Source of the DNA: Sulfopaludibacter sp963815475
GTDB lineage: Bacteria > Acidobacteriota > Terriglobia > Bryobacterales > Bryobacteraceae
Assembly (NCBI GenBank): GCA_963815475.1
Contig: CAWFHD010000003.1
Location: 1,426,001 to 1,490,000 of the forward strand
Direction: 5' to 3'
Length of the DNA: 64,000 bases
The translations under genes and the position numbers were made by a program. This document shows, piece by piece, positions 39,130 to 47,245 of this stretch (the first letter of the stretch is position 1; the number at the start of each line of letters is the position of its first letter). Below the pieces are notes generated by a model. That model searched no databases. It saw only the letters and a program-made list of their open reading frames with translations, and was not told the origin of the DNA.

Positions 39130-39154
39130 ACCTGCAGTGCACGACAGGAGGAGT

Positions 39155-40180
39155 ATGGAAACGCAACGACACATCGGAATCGACCTGCACCGCAACCAGT
39201 TCACGTGTTGCGTGCGATTAGACAATGGACGGAATTATTTGAGCGAATGGAAACTGGAGGATCTGCCGCGGTTCGTGAAGAAGTTACGGCCAGACGATGA
39301 GATCGCTGTGGAGGTAACCGGGAACACGCGGTTATTCCGTGATGCGGTGGCGCCACACGTGGCGCGGGTAGTGGCTGTGGATCCAAACCAGTTTAAAGTG
39401 ATCAGCCACTCGGTGAAGAAGACGGACGCCAACGACGCGCGGAACCTGGCGCTGTACCTGGAGAAGGATCTGCTGCCGGAGGTGAGGATGAAGGAGAAGA
39501 CCCAAGCGCAATTGGCGAGTTTGACGCAGACGCGGGACACGCTGGTGAAGCTGCGGACATCGCTGAAGTGCAAGGTCAACAACATCCTTTCGGCGCACGG
39601 CATCAACCTGGAGAAGGAAGCGTTATCCAGCGAGAAGAAGCTGCGCGAAATCCTGGCGATGAAATTCGACCCGATGGTGGGGATTGAACTGGAGGTCATC
39701 GTCGAGGAGATCCGCAGCCTGAACCAGAAGGTCGCCAGGCTGGAGAAGACAATCGCCGGCGAGGGCAGCAAATTGAAAGGGTACAGGAATGTGACCAGCA
39801 TCAAGGGGATCGGGCCGCTGAGTGGGAGCATTCTGCTGAGTGTGATCGGCGACATCGACGACTTCGACGATGAAGGCAAGCTGGCGGCATACTTTGGGAT
39901 CGTGCCGCGGATATCCAACTCCAACGAAACGGAGCGGACGGGACGAATCACCAAACGGGGCAGCAAGCTGGGGCGTACCACTTTGGTCCAGTGCGCGCTG
40001 ATCGCGCAGCGGTACAGCCCGTACCTGAAGCGGTACTACGAAAAGATCAAGACGCGGCGTGGGACGGGGAAAGCGATCATCGCCTTGGCACGGAAACTAC
40101 TCGGAATCATCTATCGAACGCTGAAGAACAAGTGGGTATTTGAGGATTTTCCCAACTTCGTGCTGGCGGAGGCGGCCTGA
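39155..40180 (+). CDS. IS110-family (DEDD) transposase
   Basis: 341 residues. Recombinase of the RuvC-like DEDD type with a C-terminal Tnp/transposase-20 domain. Acidic residues appear in HIGIDLHRNQ, IAVEVTGNT and KKTDANDARNLA. The C-terminal domain has the conserved TSIKGIGPLSGSILL, AAYFGIVPRISNSNETE (serine-rich, where the catalytic Ser is expected) and RITKRGSKLGR. The start at 39155 is chosen because AGGAGG precedes it closely; a GTG at 39137 is also in frame. Length and motifs are complete, so it is probably active. Confidence 0.95.
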   Translation: METQRHIGIDLHRNQFTCCVRLDNGRNYLSEWKLEDLPRFVKKLRPDDEIAVEVTGNTRLFRDAVAPHVARVVAVDPNQFKVISHSVKKTDANDARNLALYLEKDLLPEVRMKEKTQAQLASLTQTRDTLVKLRTSLKCKVNNILSAHGINLEKEALSSEKKLREILAMKFDPMVGIELEVIVEEIRSLNQKVARLEKTIAGEGSKLKGYRNVTSIKGIGPLSGSILLSVIGDIDDFDDEGKLAAYFGIVPRISNSNETERTGRITKRGSKLGRTTLVQCALIAQRYSPYLKRYYEKIKTRRGTGKAIIALARKLLGIIYRTLKNKWVFEDFPNFVLAEAA

Positions 40181-40215
40181 TGCGGAGCACGGTAATCTTT
40201 ATGCCGCGCCAAAAG

Positions 40216-41192
40216 CGCGCGGTAAGGAAGGCGGGGCGCTGCCCCGCACCCTGCCAGGGGGGCACCCCCTGGACCCCCGGCCCGCTTTCCCTTCTGCCTT
40301 ATGTTCCAGAACGGTCCTCGCCGTCCAGGGTTCGCTCCGGAAAATCTTTTCAAAACCGGAACAGATTTTCCTCCGCCGCGCACAAATCGCGCGCCCTGGA
40401 CGGCTCCGGGCCGTTCCGAAGATTCACTGAGATAAGGGAAAGCGGGCAAATGCAAAGCTCGCGGCCGGGGCCTGCCTCCCGATGGTCGGCCCCGGGCTGC
40501 ATCCCAACTTTGGAGTAGACAAACCATCATAGGAGCGCGCGGTAAGGAAGGCGGGGCGCTGCCCCGCACCCTGCCAGGGGGGCACCCCCTGGACCCCCGG
40601 CCCGCTTTCCCTTCTGCCTTATGTTCCAGAACGGTCCTCGCCGTCCAGGGTTCGCTCCGGAAAATCTTTTCAAAACCGGAACAGATTTTCCTCCGCCGCG
40701 CACAAATCGCGCGCCCTGGACGGCTCCGGGCCGTTCCGAAGATTCACTGAGATAAGGGAAAGCGGGCAAATGCAAAGCTCACGGCCGGGGCCTGCCTCCC
40801 GATGGTCGGCCCCGGGCTGCATCCCAACTTTGGAGTAGACAAACCATCATAGGAGACAAACCATCATAGGAGCGCGCGGTAAGGAAGGCGGGGCGCTGCC
40901 CCGCACCCTGCCAGGGGGGCACCCCCTGGACCCCCGGCCCGCTTTCCCTTCTGCCTTATGTTCCAGAACGGTCCTCGCCGTCCAGGGTTCGCTCCGGAAA
41001 ATCTTTTCAAAACCGGAACAGATTTTCCTCCGCCGCGCACAAATCGCGCGCCCTGGACGGCTCCGGGCCGTTCCGAAGATTCACTGAGATAAGGGAAAGC
41101 GGGCAAATGCAAAGCTCGCGGCCGGGGCCTGCCTCCCGATGGTCGGCCCCGGGCTGCATCCCAACTTTGGAGTAGACAAACCATCATAGGAG
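40216..41192. repeat. Three tandem 320-bp GC-rich units with nested inverted repeats
   Basis: Units at 40216-40535, 40536-40855 and 40873-41192 are practically identical. A 17-bp piece of the unit end (ACAAACCATCATAGGAG, 40856-40872) is duplicated between units 2 and 3. Within unit 1 four inverted repeats are nested: CCCGCTTTCCCTT (40281-40293 with 40434-40446), GAACGG (40309 with 40411), CCGTCCAGGG (40321-40330 with 40394-40403) and GGAAAATCT (40339-40347 with 40363-40371). Two hairpins precede them (40231-40247, 40254-40272) and one follows. This accounts for the 1-kb stretch without a gene; the open frames across it are products of the repeat. Confidence 0.9.
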
Positions 41193-41237
41193 CTACCATG
41201 ATGTTCACCCTGCGGGGTTCGAGCTAGAGCCTTTTCT

Positions 41238-43151
41238 ATGCCGCTTGAAACAGCCGGTCTGATCGCCAGAATTGCCACCACCCTCAACATCCCCGCTGGG
41301 CCGCAATTCTTCGAGCTGCTCACCCAACAGCTAGGCTCGACGATGGGCGCCGACCGTGTGGTGTTACTGGAACGTATGCCGGACGGCCGCGACCGTGTGC
41401 TCGCCAGCAAAGGACCGGCGCATAGCCTGGAAGGCCTGCTGCAACTGCCGTTGGTGGCATCGGACGGGCGAACCCTGGGAGCTATCGGCCTCTCGTCCAG
41501 CCAGCCGCTGGCGGGCGACCAGACCTGCGAAGACGCGCTCAAAATCTTCGCGGCCCGCGCGGCCGCCGAATTGGAGCGGCAGCAGGCCGAGGACGCGCTG
41601 CGTGCCAGCGAGCACCGCTATCGCGAATTCATTGCCCATAGTATGGAGGGCGTGTGGCGCATCGAATTCGAGCCGCCCATTCCGCTGGAGCTGAGCGAAG
41701 ACGAAATCATCGAACGCGCCCTCCGCGACGGAATCCTGGTGGAATTCAACGATGCCTTCGTTCGCATCAACGGCTTCACCAGTGCGGAGCAGTTGCAGGG
41801 CGCGCATATCGGCGATCTGCCGGATATGCGGACTCGCATCGGAGGCCTGCGCGATCAGTTTCACCTGCCCGTTCACACCGCCACCACCTCGCAGGTGCTC
41901 ACCCGCACTAACGCGGGAGAGAGCATCTATTTCGAACGAACTGTGATTCCGATCGTGGAACGGCGCAGGCTGGTTCGAGCCTGGGGTATCACGCGCGATA
42001 TCACCAAAGCCAAACTCGCCGAGGACGGCGCCCGCGAAGCCGAAGAGCGCTATCACGGGTTGTTCGAAGCGGCAGGCGAAGCCATCCTGGTGAGCCGCGG
42101 CAGCGTGGTGGACTGCAATTCTCGCGCGCAGCATCTCTTCGGCGCCACCCGCGAGCAGATTCTGAACAGGCAGCCCTGGGAATTTTCGCCGGAGTTCCAG
42201 CCCGATGGCAGCAGCTCGCGCGAGTCCATTCAGCGCAGGACCGAATTGGCGCTGCAAGGCATTCCGTCGGCATTCGACTGGCAGTATCGCCGCCTGGACG
42301 GCACGCTCTTCGACGGCCACGTGACCCTCAGCCCGGTGATGATTGCAGGCGTGCCGCATCGCGTGGCGCTGATTCGCGACATCACCGAGCGCAAGCAGGC
42401 GGAACGGCAGATTCAGGAGTTGAATCTTGAATTGGAACGTCTGGTGGCGCAACGCACGGCACAACTGGAAGGCGCCAACCGCGAGTTGGAAGCCTTCTCT
42501 TATTCGGTGTCGCATGATGTGCGAGCTGCCATCCGGGGCATCTACACCTGCAGCAAAATCGTGCTGGACGACTACGGCAGCCGGCTCAACGGCAAGGGCC
42601 GCGGCTGGCTCGACACCATCTGCGAAAACAGCCAGCAGCTCGACCAGGTGACCAAGCAACTGCTGGAACTATCACGCTTGGCCCGCGCCCGCCTTGACCC
42701 CGAGGAGGTGGACTTCAGCGCCATCGCCAGCTCGGTGGCGCGGCGCTTGTCGGAGGCCCAGCCCGAGCGCCAGGCGCAATTCCGCATCGCCGAGGGAATT
42801 CTGGCGTATGCCGATGAAGCGCTGCTGCGCGTGGTTCTGGAGCACCTCATCGGCAACGCCTGGAAATTTACCAGGACCCGCCAGGTGGCCGAGATCGAAG
42901 TGGGCCAGGCGCCAGGCGACGCAGTTTACTTTGTGCGCGACAACGGCGTGGGCTTCGATTCCAGCAAGGCCGGCCAACTGTTCAATGCGTTCGAACGCCT
43001 CCACTCGCCCGACGAGTTCGAAGGCACGGGCATCGGCCTCGCCACCGTGCGGCGGCTGATTCATCGCCATGGAGGCCGCGTGTGGGCCGAAGGCGCCGCA
43101 GGACAGGGCGCCGCCATATTCTTCACACTCCCGAGGTTGACCGATGGGTGA
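41238..43151 (+). CDS. PAS-containing sensor histidine kinase
   Basis: 637 residues, no membrane span, so cytoplasmic. An N-terminal GAF-like domain (about 1-110), two PAS domains (about 120-255 and 265-385), a helical linker and a phytochrome-type kinase core: phospho-His in ELEAFSYSVSHDVRAAI, ATPase motifs HLIGNAWKF, FVRDNGVGFD and GTGIGLATVRR, and the end AAIFFTLPRLTDG. The stop codon overlaps the start of the response regulator by 8 bases, so the two are co-translated partners. Before the IS110 insertion, its paralogue ended 10 bases upstream. The signal is unknown; PAS domains suggest redox, oxygen or small-molecule sensing. Confidence 0.92.
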   Translation: MPLETAGLIARIATTLNIPAGPQFFELLTQQLGSTMGADRVVLLERMPDGRDRVLASKGPAHSLEGLLQLPLVASDGRTLGAIGLSSSQPLAGDQTCEDALKIFAARAAAELERQQAEDALRASEHRYREFIAHSMEGVWRIEFEPPIPLELSEDEIIERALRDGILVEFNDAFVRINGFTSAEQLQGAHIGDLPDMRTRIGGLRDQFHLPVHTATTSQVLTRTNAGESIYFERTVIPIVERRRLVRAWGITRDITKAKLAEDGAREAEERYHGLFEAAGEAILVSRGSVVDCNSRAQHLFGATREQILNRQPWEFSPEFQPDGSSSRESIQRRTELALQGIPSAFDWQYRRLDGTLFDGHVTLSPVMIAGVPHRVALIRDITERKQAERQIQELNLELERLVAQRTAQLEGANRELEAFSYSVSHDVRAAIRGIYTCSKIVLDDYGSRLNGKGRGWLDTICENSQQLDQVTKQLLELSRLARARLDPEEVDFSAIASSVARRLSEAQPERQAQFRIAEGILAYADEALLRVVLEHLIGNAWKFTRTRQVAEIEVGQAPGDAVYFVRDNGVGFDSSKAGQLFNAFERLHSPDEFEGTGIGLATVRRLIHRHGGRVWAEGAAGQGAAIFFTLPRLTDG

Positions 43152-45156
43152 GCTGCGGGCGTTGATCATCGAAGACTCGCGGCGCGATTTCGACCTCATC
43201 GTGCGCGAGTTGCGCCAAGCCGGTTACCGGCCCGACGTGAAGCGCGTGGAGACGGAAGCCGAGATGACGGCGGCACTCCAGTCGGAGCGCTGGGACGTCA
43301 TCATCTCCGACCATTCCCTGCCTGAGTTTGACGCATCGCACGCCTTGCAGGTGCTACAGAAAAGCGGCCTCGACCTGCCGTTCATTATTCTCTCCGGCAT
43401 GATCGGCGAAGAGCGCGCGGTCGACCTGATGAAGGCCGGTGCGTCCGATTACGTATCCAAACAAAACCTGGCGCGCATGATTCCCGTGCTGGAACGCGAA
43501 CTGCGCGACGCCGCCGGCAGGCGCGAGCGGCAGCGCGTGGAATCGGAACTGGCCGCCATGAACCTGGAACGCGAGCGCATGCTCAACCAGCGCTCCACCC
43601 TGCTCGACCTGAACAATGCCGTAATCGCCAATCTCGACCGGCCTTCGCTGTTTGCCGCCCTCTTCCGCGCCATGCGGCGAACACTTCCCTGCAACCGTCT
43701 GCTGCTCACGCTGCGCGACCGCGAAACAGGCGAAGTGCGCACGGTCGCCCTGAAAGACGACTCGCTCGAGCAGGGCGGCGGCGAAGATGCCGGCGAGGAA
43801 GTCTCTTTCCACCTGGAGCCGGGAAACCGAGTCCTCGAAAACGGGCGCCCGCTGTTGCGCAGGGATTTGACCGAGGGCGTTCAGTTCGCCGGAGAAGAGG
43901 TGATGCTGGCGCAGGGCATACGTTCTTACCTCTCGGCTCCACTGCAGACTTTCGGACCGCCCTTCGGAGTCTTGACCATCGCCAGCGAAGCCCCCGGTTA
44001 CCTCACCGATGACGATACCGTGTTCTTTGGCCAGATGTGCCGTCAGGTGGCGCTGGCCATTGAGAACATGCTCTCGTACGAGCAGATCGCGCGCTTGAAA
44101 TCGCGCCTGGAGCGCGAGAACGCATACCTGATCGAAGAGATTCACGCCGAGCACAACTTTGAGGAGATGGTGGGTAGCAGCCCCGCGTTCCTGGCGCTGA
44201 TCGACCGCATTCAGAGAGTGGCGCCCACCGACGCCACCGTTTTGATTTCGGGCGAATCCGGAACCGGCAAGGAGCTGGTGGCTCGCGCGCTGCATTCGCG
44301 CAGCGCACGCCGGGACAAGCCGCTAGTGAAGATCAACTGCGCGGCCATTTCGGCGGGGCTGGTGGAAAGCGAACTGTTCGGCCACGTCAAAGGCGCCTTC
44401 ACCGGCGCGTCTGACCGCCGCGTGGGTCGGTTCGAATTCGCCGATGGCGGCACGCTCTTTCTCGACGAAGTGGGTGAACTGCCGCTTGAGACGCAGGTGA
44501 AGTTGCTGCGCGTGCTGCAGGAGCATGAGTTTGAACCGGTGGGCAGCAATCGCACCGTGCGCGTGAACGTCCGCGTGATCGCGGCCACCAATCGCCGCCT
44601 GGAAGAGGCCGTGCACACCGGCACGTTTCGCAACGATTTGTACTTCCGGCTCAACGTGGTGCCCATCGAATTGCCGCCGCTGCGCGACCGGCGCGAAGAC
44701 ATCCCAGACCTGGTGTCCTTCATTCTGGCCAACTGTAATCGCCAATTCGGGCGCAAAGTAGAATCGGTGGCTGAAGAGAGCATGGCACGGCTGATGGACT
44801 ATACCTGGCCGGGCAATGTGCGGGAACTCCAGAATGTGATCGCCCGCGCCGTGGTGCTTTCCAGCGGACCCGTGCTCCGCCTGGGTGAAGATCTGACGCC
44901 GCCGGGCGCCGCCATCGCGTCCGCGGTGCAGATAAAAGCCGAAGTAATTTCGCCAGAGACGCCCCCGAAGAGCAAAGCTGCCGGACGCATGAAGCTGGAG
45001 GAAGTGGAGCGGCTGCACATCATCTCCATCCTCGAACAAACGCACTGGGTGGTGGAGGGACCGAGAGGCGCGGCGCACATCCTCGACTTGCACCCCAACA
45101 CGCTGCGCAGCCGCATGAAGCGCTTGAGCATAATTCGTCCCCACAGCATTTCGTAG
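43144..45156 (+). CDS. Sigma-54-dependent response regulator (REC-GAF-AAA-HTH)
   Basis: 670 residues. Receiver domain (about 1-125) with phospho-acceptor Asp in VIISDHSLPEF, a GAF domain (about 155-320), the sigma-54-interacting AAA+ domain (about 340-575) with GESGTGKELVARALH (Walker A), GAFTGA loop and GGTLFLDEVGEL (Walker B), and a Fis-type DNA-binding end (HILDLHPNTLRSRMKRL). It activates promoters read by sigma-54 when phosphorylated by the adjoining kinase. The receiver lacks the typical DD pair motif (LIIEDSRRDF instead), but acidic residues remain. A REC plus GAF front end is uncommon in NtrC-type proteins. Confidence 0.92.
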   Translation: MGELRALIIEDSRRDFDLIVRELRQAGYRPDVKRVETEAEMTAALQSERWDVIISDHSLPEFDASHALQVLQKSGLDLPFIILSGMIGEERAVDLMKAGASDYVSKQNLARMIPVLERELRDAAGRRERQRVESELAAMNLERERMLNQRSTLLDLNNAVIANLDRPSLFAALFRAMRRTLPCNRLLLTLRDRETGEVRTVALKDDSLEQGGGEDAGEEVSFHLEPGNRVLENGRPLLRRDLTEGVQFAGEEVMLAQGIRSYLSAPLQTFGPPFGVLTIASEAPGYLTDDDTVFFGQMCRQVALAIENMLSYEQIARLKSRLERENAYLIEEIHAEHNFEEMVGSSPAFLALIDRIQRVAPTDATVLISGESGTGKELVARALHSRSARRDKPLVKINCAAISAGLVESELFGHVKGAFTGASDRRVGRFEFADGGTLFLDEVGELPLETQVKLLRVLQEHEFEPVGSNRTVRVNVRVIAATNRRLEEAVHTGTFRNDLYFRLNVVPIELPPLRDRREDIPDLVSFILANCNRQFGRKVESVAEESMARLMDYTWPGNVRELQNVIARAVVLSSGPVLRLGEDLTPPGAAIASAVQIKAEVISPETPPKSKAAGRMKLEEVERLHIISILEQTHWVVEGPRGAAHILDLHPNTLRSRMKRLSIIRPHSIS

Positions 45157-45302
45157 CTCACTCGTAAGTCGCTCCCTTCCACGAAATATCGTGGCCCACA
45201 CTTCATTGCCCTGTAAGAGCACTCACTCATTCCAGGCAACTTAGGTGCAATATTCGATTTGGTCGCGGCCGTGCATTGATTGGCTTACAAGGGTTTTCAA
45301 GA

Positions 45303-45731
45303 ATGCTGATGTCTTTGCGGTTGACGGAACGAAAAAAATGGTGGGCGCGCACGATCGTGGTGGCGGATGACGATGACGCAGTTCGGTTTTCCATTATGAA
45401 ATTGTTGTGGGCTTACGGGCATATGCCCGTGGAAGCCGCCAACGGACGGCAGGCAATTGACCGCATTCGCCAAGGTGGCGTGGATCTTTTGATTACCGAC
45501 CTGGTGATGCCGGAAGTCGAGGGCATTCAGACCATTCGGGAGCTGCGCATGAGCCACCCGCAACTTCCCATCGTGGCGATGTCGGGCTCGGTCCACGGCA
45601 GCTATCTGAAGACCGCACGATTGTTAGGTGCCAATCGAACCATAATCAAGCCCATCGACGCGCAGGAGCTCTTGGCTACCGTGGGCGAGATCTTACCAGG
45701 CAAGCTCTCGGGACTAAGGTCGCTCCGGTAA
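45303..45731 (+). CDS. Stand-alone receiver-domain response regulator
   Basis: About 142 residues from the ATG at 45303; ATG 45309 and a TTG at 45276 are alternatives. A single CheY-like receiver: IVVADDDDAVRFSIM acidic pocket, phospho-Asp in LLITDLVMPEV, and Lys in TIIKPIDAQELL. No output domain. It follows the sigma-54 regulator by about 150 bases and precedes motA. It may act as a phosphate sink or partner of the kinases, or belong to motility control. Confidence 0.88.
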   Translation: MLMSLRLTERKKWWARTIVVADDDDAVRFSIMKLLWAYGHMPVEAANGRQAIDRIRQGGVDLLITDLVMPEVEGIQTIRELRMSHPQLPIVAMSGSVHGSYLKTARLLGANRTIIKPIDAQELLATVGEILPGKLSGLRSLR

Positions 45732-45805
45732 CACCGAATTCAACTCCCGCCGGGAAATCTTGAGCTTCCAACTGCGCATAGCAACTGGCCCGATCACTTT
45801 TTGGC

Positions 45806-45831
45806 GAAAGCTCGCCGCATGTGTCCGATAC
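45806..45831 (+). promoter_or_regulatory. Sigma-28-like box upstream of motA
   Basis: GAAAGCTC, 10 bases, then TCCGATAC. The FliA consensus is roughly TAAAGTTT-N11-GCCGATAA. It lies 27 bases before the motA start. The match is partial. Confidence 0.45.
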
Positions 45832-45857
45832 GAACGAGCAGGGACTGATTTCCGCTC

Positions 45858-46739
45858 ATGTTCGTAATCATTGGAATACTTGTAGTGATCGGCGCCATCA
45901 TCGGTGGCTATCAGATGGAGCATGGGAAACTGCTGGTCCTGTTCCAGCCGGCGGAACTGCTGATCATCGCCGGCGCCGCACTCGGGACTATCCTGATTTC
46001 CAACCCCGTTCCCACCCTCAAGCGGATGGCCAGCGGCCTGGCCGGAATCTTCGGCAGCGATCCACGCAACAAGGCCTTCTATTTGGAAAACCTGAAGATG
46101 CTATTTGAGTTGTTCGGCGCCGCGCGCAAAAACGGCGTGGCCAAACTGGAAGCCGACGTGGACGAGCCGGGCAAGAGCTCCGTCTTCACCAAATATCCGA
46201 AATTCCTTAAGAATCACCACGCCGTCGACTTCGTTTGCGACACCCTGCGCATGTTCATCAGCGGCGGAGTGGATCCCTTCGAGTTGGACCAGATGATGGA
46301 ACTCGACATGGAAGTGCATCACGCCGAGGTTAACGAGCCGGTAGCGGCACTGAGCACCACGGCCGATTCGCTCCCCGGCTTGGGAATCGTGGCTGCGGTC
46401 TTAGGCGTGGTGATCACCATGGGAGCCTTGGGCGGCCCTCCGGAAGAAATCGGCCACAAGGTTGCGGCAGCCCTGGTGGGCACCTTTCTGGGCATCCTGC
46501 TCTGCTACGGATTTCTAGGTCCGATGGCAGCGCGCATGGCGCGTGCCAACGAGTCGGAAGCGCGCTTCTATCATGTGATCCGCATGGGAGTGCTGGCTTT
46601 CATGCGCGGATCTGCCCCGATTATGGCAGTCGAGTTCGCGCGCCGCGCCGTGCCATCGGGCGTCCGTCCCTCCTTCAAGGACCTGGAGACCACCTGCCGC
46701 GGAGGCTCCGCCACCAGCGCCCCCGCCGCAGCAGCGTAG
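45858..46739 (+). CDS. motA: Flagellar motor stator protein MotA
   Basis: 293 residues with four predicted membrane spans (two near 2-22 and 33-50, two near 165-190 and 198-222) and a cytoplasmic loop with charged residues that contact the rotor. The loop between spans 3 and 4 contains the MotA pattern PGLGIVAAVLGVVITMGAL and VGTFLGILLCYGFLGP. With MotB it forms the proton (or sodium) channel of the flagellar motor. Unusually, motB is 2.7 kb away on the opposite strand. Confidence 0.94.
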   Translation: MFVIIGILVVIGAIIGGYQMEHGKLLVLFQPAELLIIAGAALGTILISNPVPTLKRMASGLAGIFGSDPRNKAFYLENLKMLFELFGAARKNGVAKLEADVDEPGKSSVFTKYPKFLKNHHAVDFVCDTLRMFISGGVDPFELDQMMELDMEVHHAEVNEPVAALSTTADSLPGLGIVAAVLGVVITMGALGGPPEEIGHKVAAALVGTFLGILLCYGFLGPMAARMARANESEARFYHVIRMGVLAFMRGSAPIMAVEFARRAVPSGVRPSFKDLETTCRGGSATSAPAAAA

Positions 46740-46857
46740 TGGAAGCCGGTGGCCGCGACACCCGGCTGGCAGGTTGCGTCTCTATCAAAACCGGCGCCAA
46801 AGCCCGCCTTGGCGAGTGCGGCGAGTAAGTCCGAGCCCGTAACTCAAGGCGTCCGGC

Positions 46858-47028
46858 TCATGCTGCAATCGTGATGCGCTGAATGCCGACGAACTCCAGT
46901 GCTTGCTCTGGCGCACCCGCCACTTCAAGACACAATTCGACGGCCTCGCGAATGCGCTCAGTGACCTCGTCCAAAGATCTGGCCTGCGAATGGCATCCGG
47001 GGAGCTGCGGAACAGAGTCCCACGACGG
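46858..47028 (-). pseudogene. HicB/UPF0150-type antitoxin remnant
   Basis: 57 codons open from just after a TAG (47029-47031) to a TGA at 46858. The residues read PQLPGCHSQARSLDEVTERI and then REAVELCLE, the characteristic core of the HicB/UPF0150 family. There is no usable start codon, the first strand of the fold is missing, and no HicA toxin gene is adjacent. It is best seen as a decayed fragment of a toxin-antitoxin locus. Confidence 0.6.
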
Positions 47029-47063
47029 CTAGTGTATTGCGTCAATAATCCCGATGATCATTA

Positions 47064-47170
47064 GTGGGGCGGACTTCAGTCTGCGGAGGGCTTGAGCCCT
47101 CCCATCGGCGAAAAGCGTGAACGCTGTGACAGGCCGACTGAAGTCCGCCGTAGGCTGAAGCATGCCCCAC
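47064..47170. repeat. 107-bp intergenic palindrome
   Basis: Outer arms GTGGGGC (47064-47070) and GCCCCAC (47164-47170); inner arms GGCGGACTTCAGTC (47068-47081) and its exact complement (47136-47149); a further hairpin GAGGGCT-TG-AGCCCTC inside. Related in wording (CTGAAG, GCCCCACA) to the short palindromes at 59055-59093. Confidence 0.8.
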
Positions 47171-47245
47171 AGTGAAGTTCGAGTTGATGCGGATCATCGT
47201 TTTTCTGCATGGCGCATGACGACTAGTTGCGGGCCAATGCTGCTT

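Larger units (their letters stand above)
38923..41192 (+). mobile_element. IS110-family insertion with tandem 320-bp right-hand units
   Basis: A 2,270-bp block flanked by the 5-bp direct repeat AGGAG (38918-38922 and 41188-41192). It contains a 5' structured region, the transposase gene (39155-40180) and three copies of a 320-bp unit, each ending in GGAGTAGACAAACCATCAT followed by AGGAG. Excision in silico restores the host kinase gene exactly. The right end is reached at the end of the third unit. A simple IS110 element would be expected to end at the first AGGAG (40535), so the two extra units are probably later tandem duplications. Confidence 0.85.
36926..41227 (+). pseudogene. PAS-containing sensor histidine kinase, interrupted by an IS110-type insertion
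   Basis: Paralogue of the kinase at 41238. Parts: N-terminal GAF-like domain (about 1-150), two PAS domains, a short coiled coil and a phytochrome-like histidine kinase core with EMEAFSYSVSHHLRAAI (phospho-His) and ATPase motifs VIENLVGNAWKF, FVRDNGVGFD and GTGIGLATVRR. Two defects: the first 22 codons (from 36926) are in another frame, which changes near 36991; and the frame ends at 38939 with an abrupt DGMNE. Removing 38923-41192 joins GAVDKG to ATMMFTLRGSS and TAG at 41227, matching the paralogue's end. The insertion removes only the last strand of the ATPase domain, so residual activity is conceivable. Confidence 0.88.
46740..47245. other. Intergenic region with HicB remnant and palindrome
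   Basis: About 500 bases between motA and the glycosidase stop codon with no intact gene. It holds the HicB-like fragment (46858-47028) and the large inverted repeat (47064-47170). A weak hairpin of the GCCGGTGG type follows motA (about 46746). Confidence 0.6.

Noticed and set aside
40216..41192. CRISPR array
   Set aside because: The units are 320 bp, contiguous and without spacers; no cas genes are present.
40111..41208. Repeated minus-strand open frames over the tandem array
   Set aside because: They repeat because the DNA repeats; composition is Pro/Gly/Arg-rich and the frames lack ribosome binding sites.
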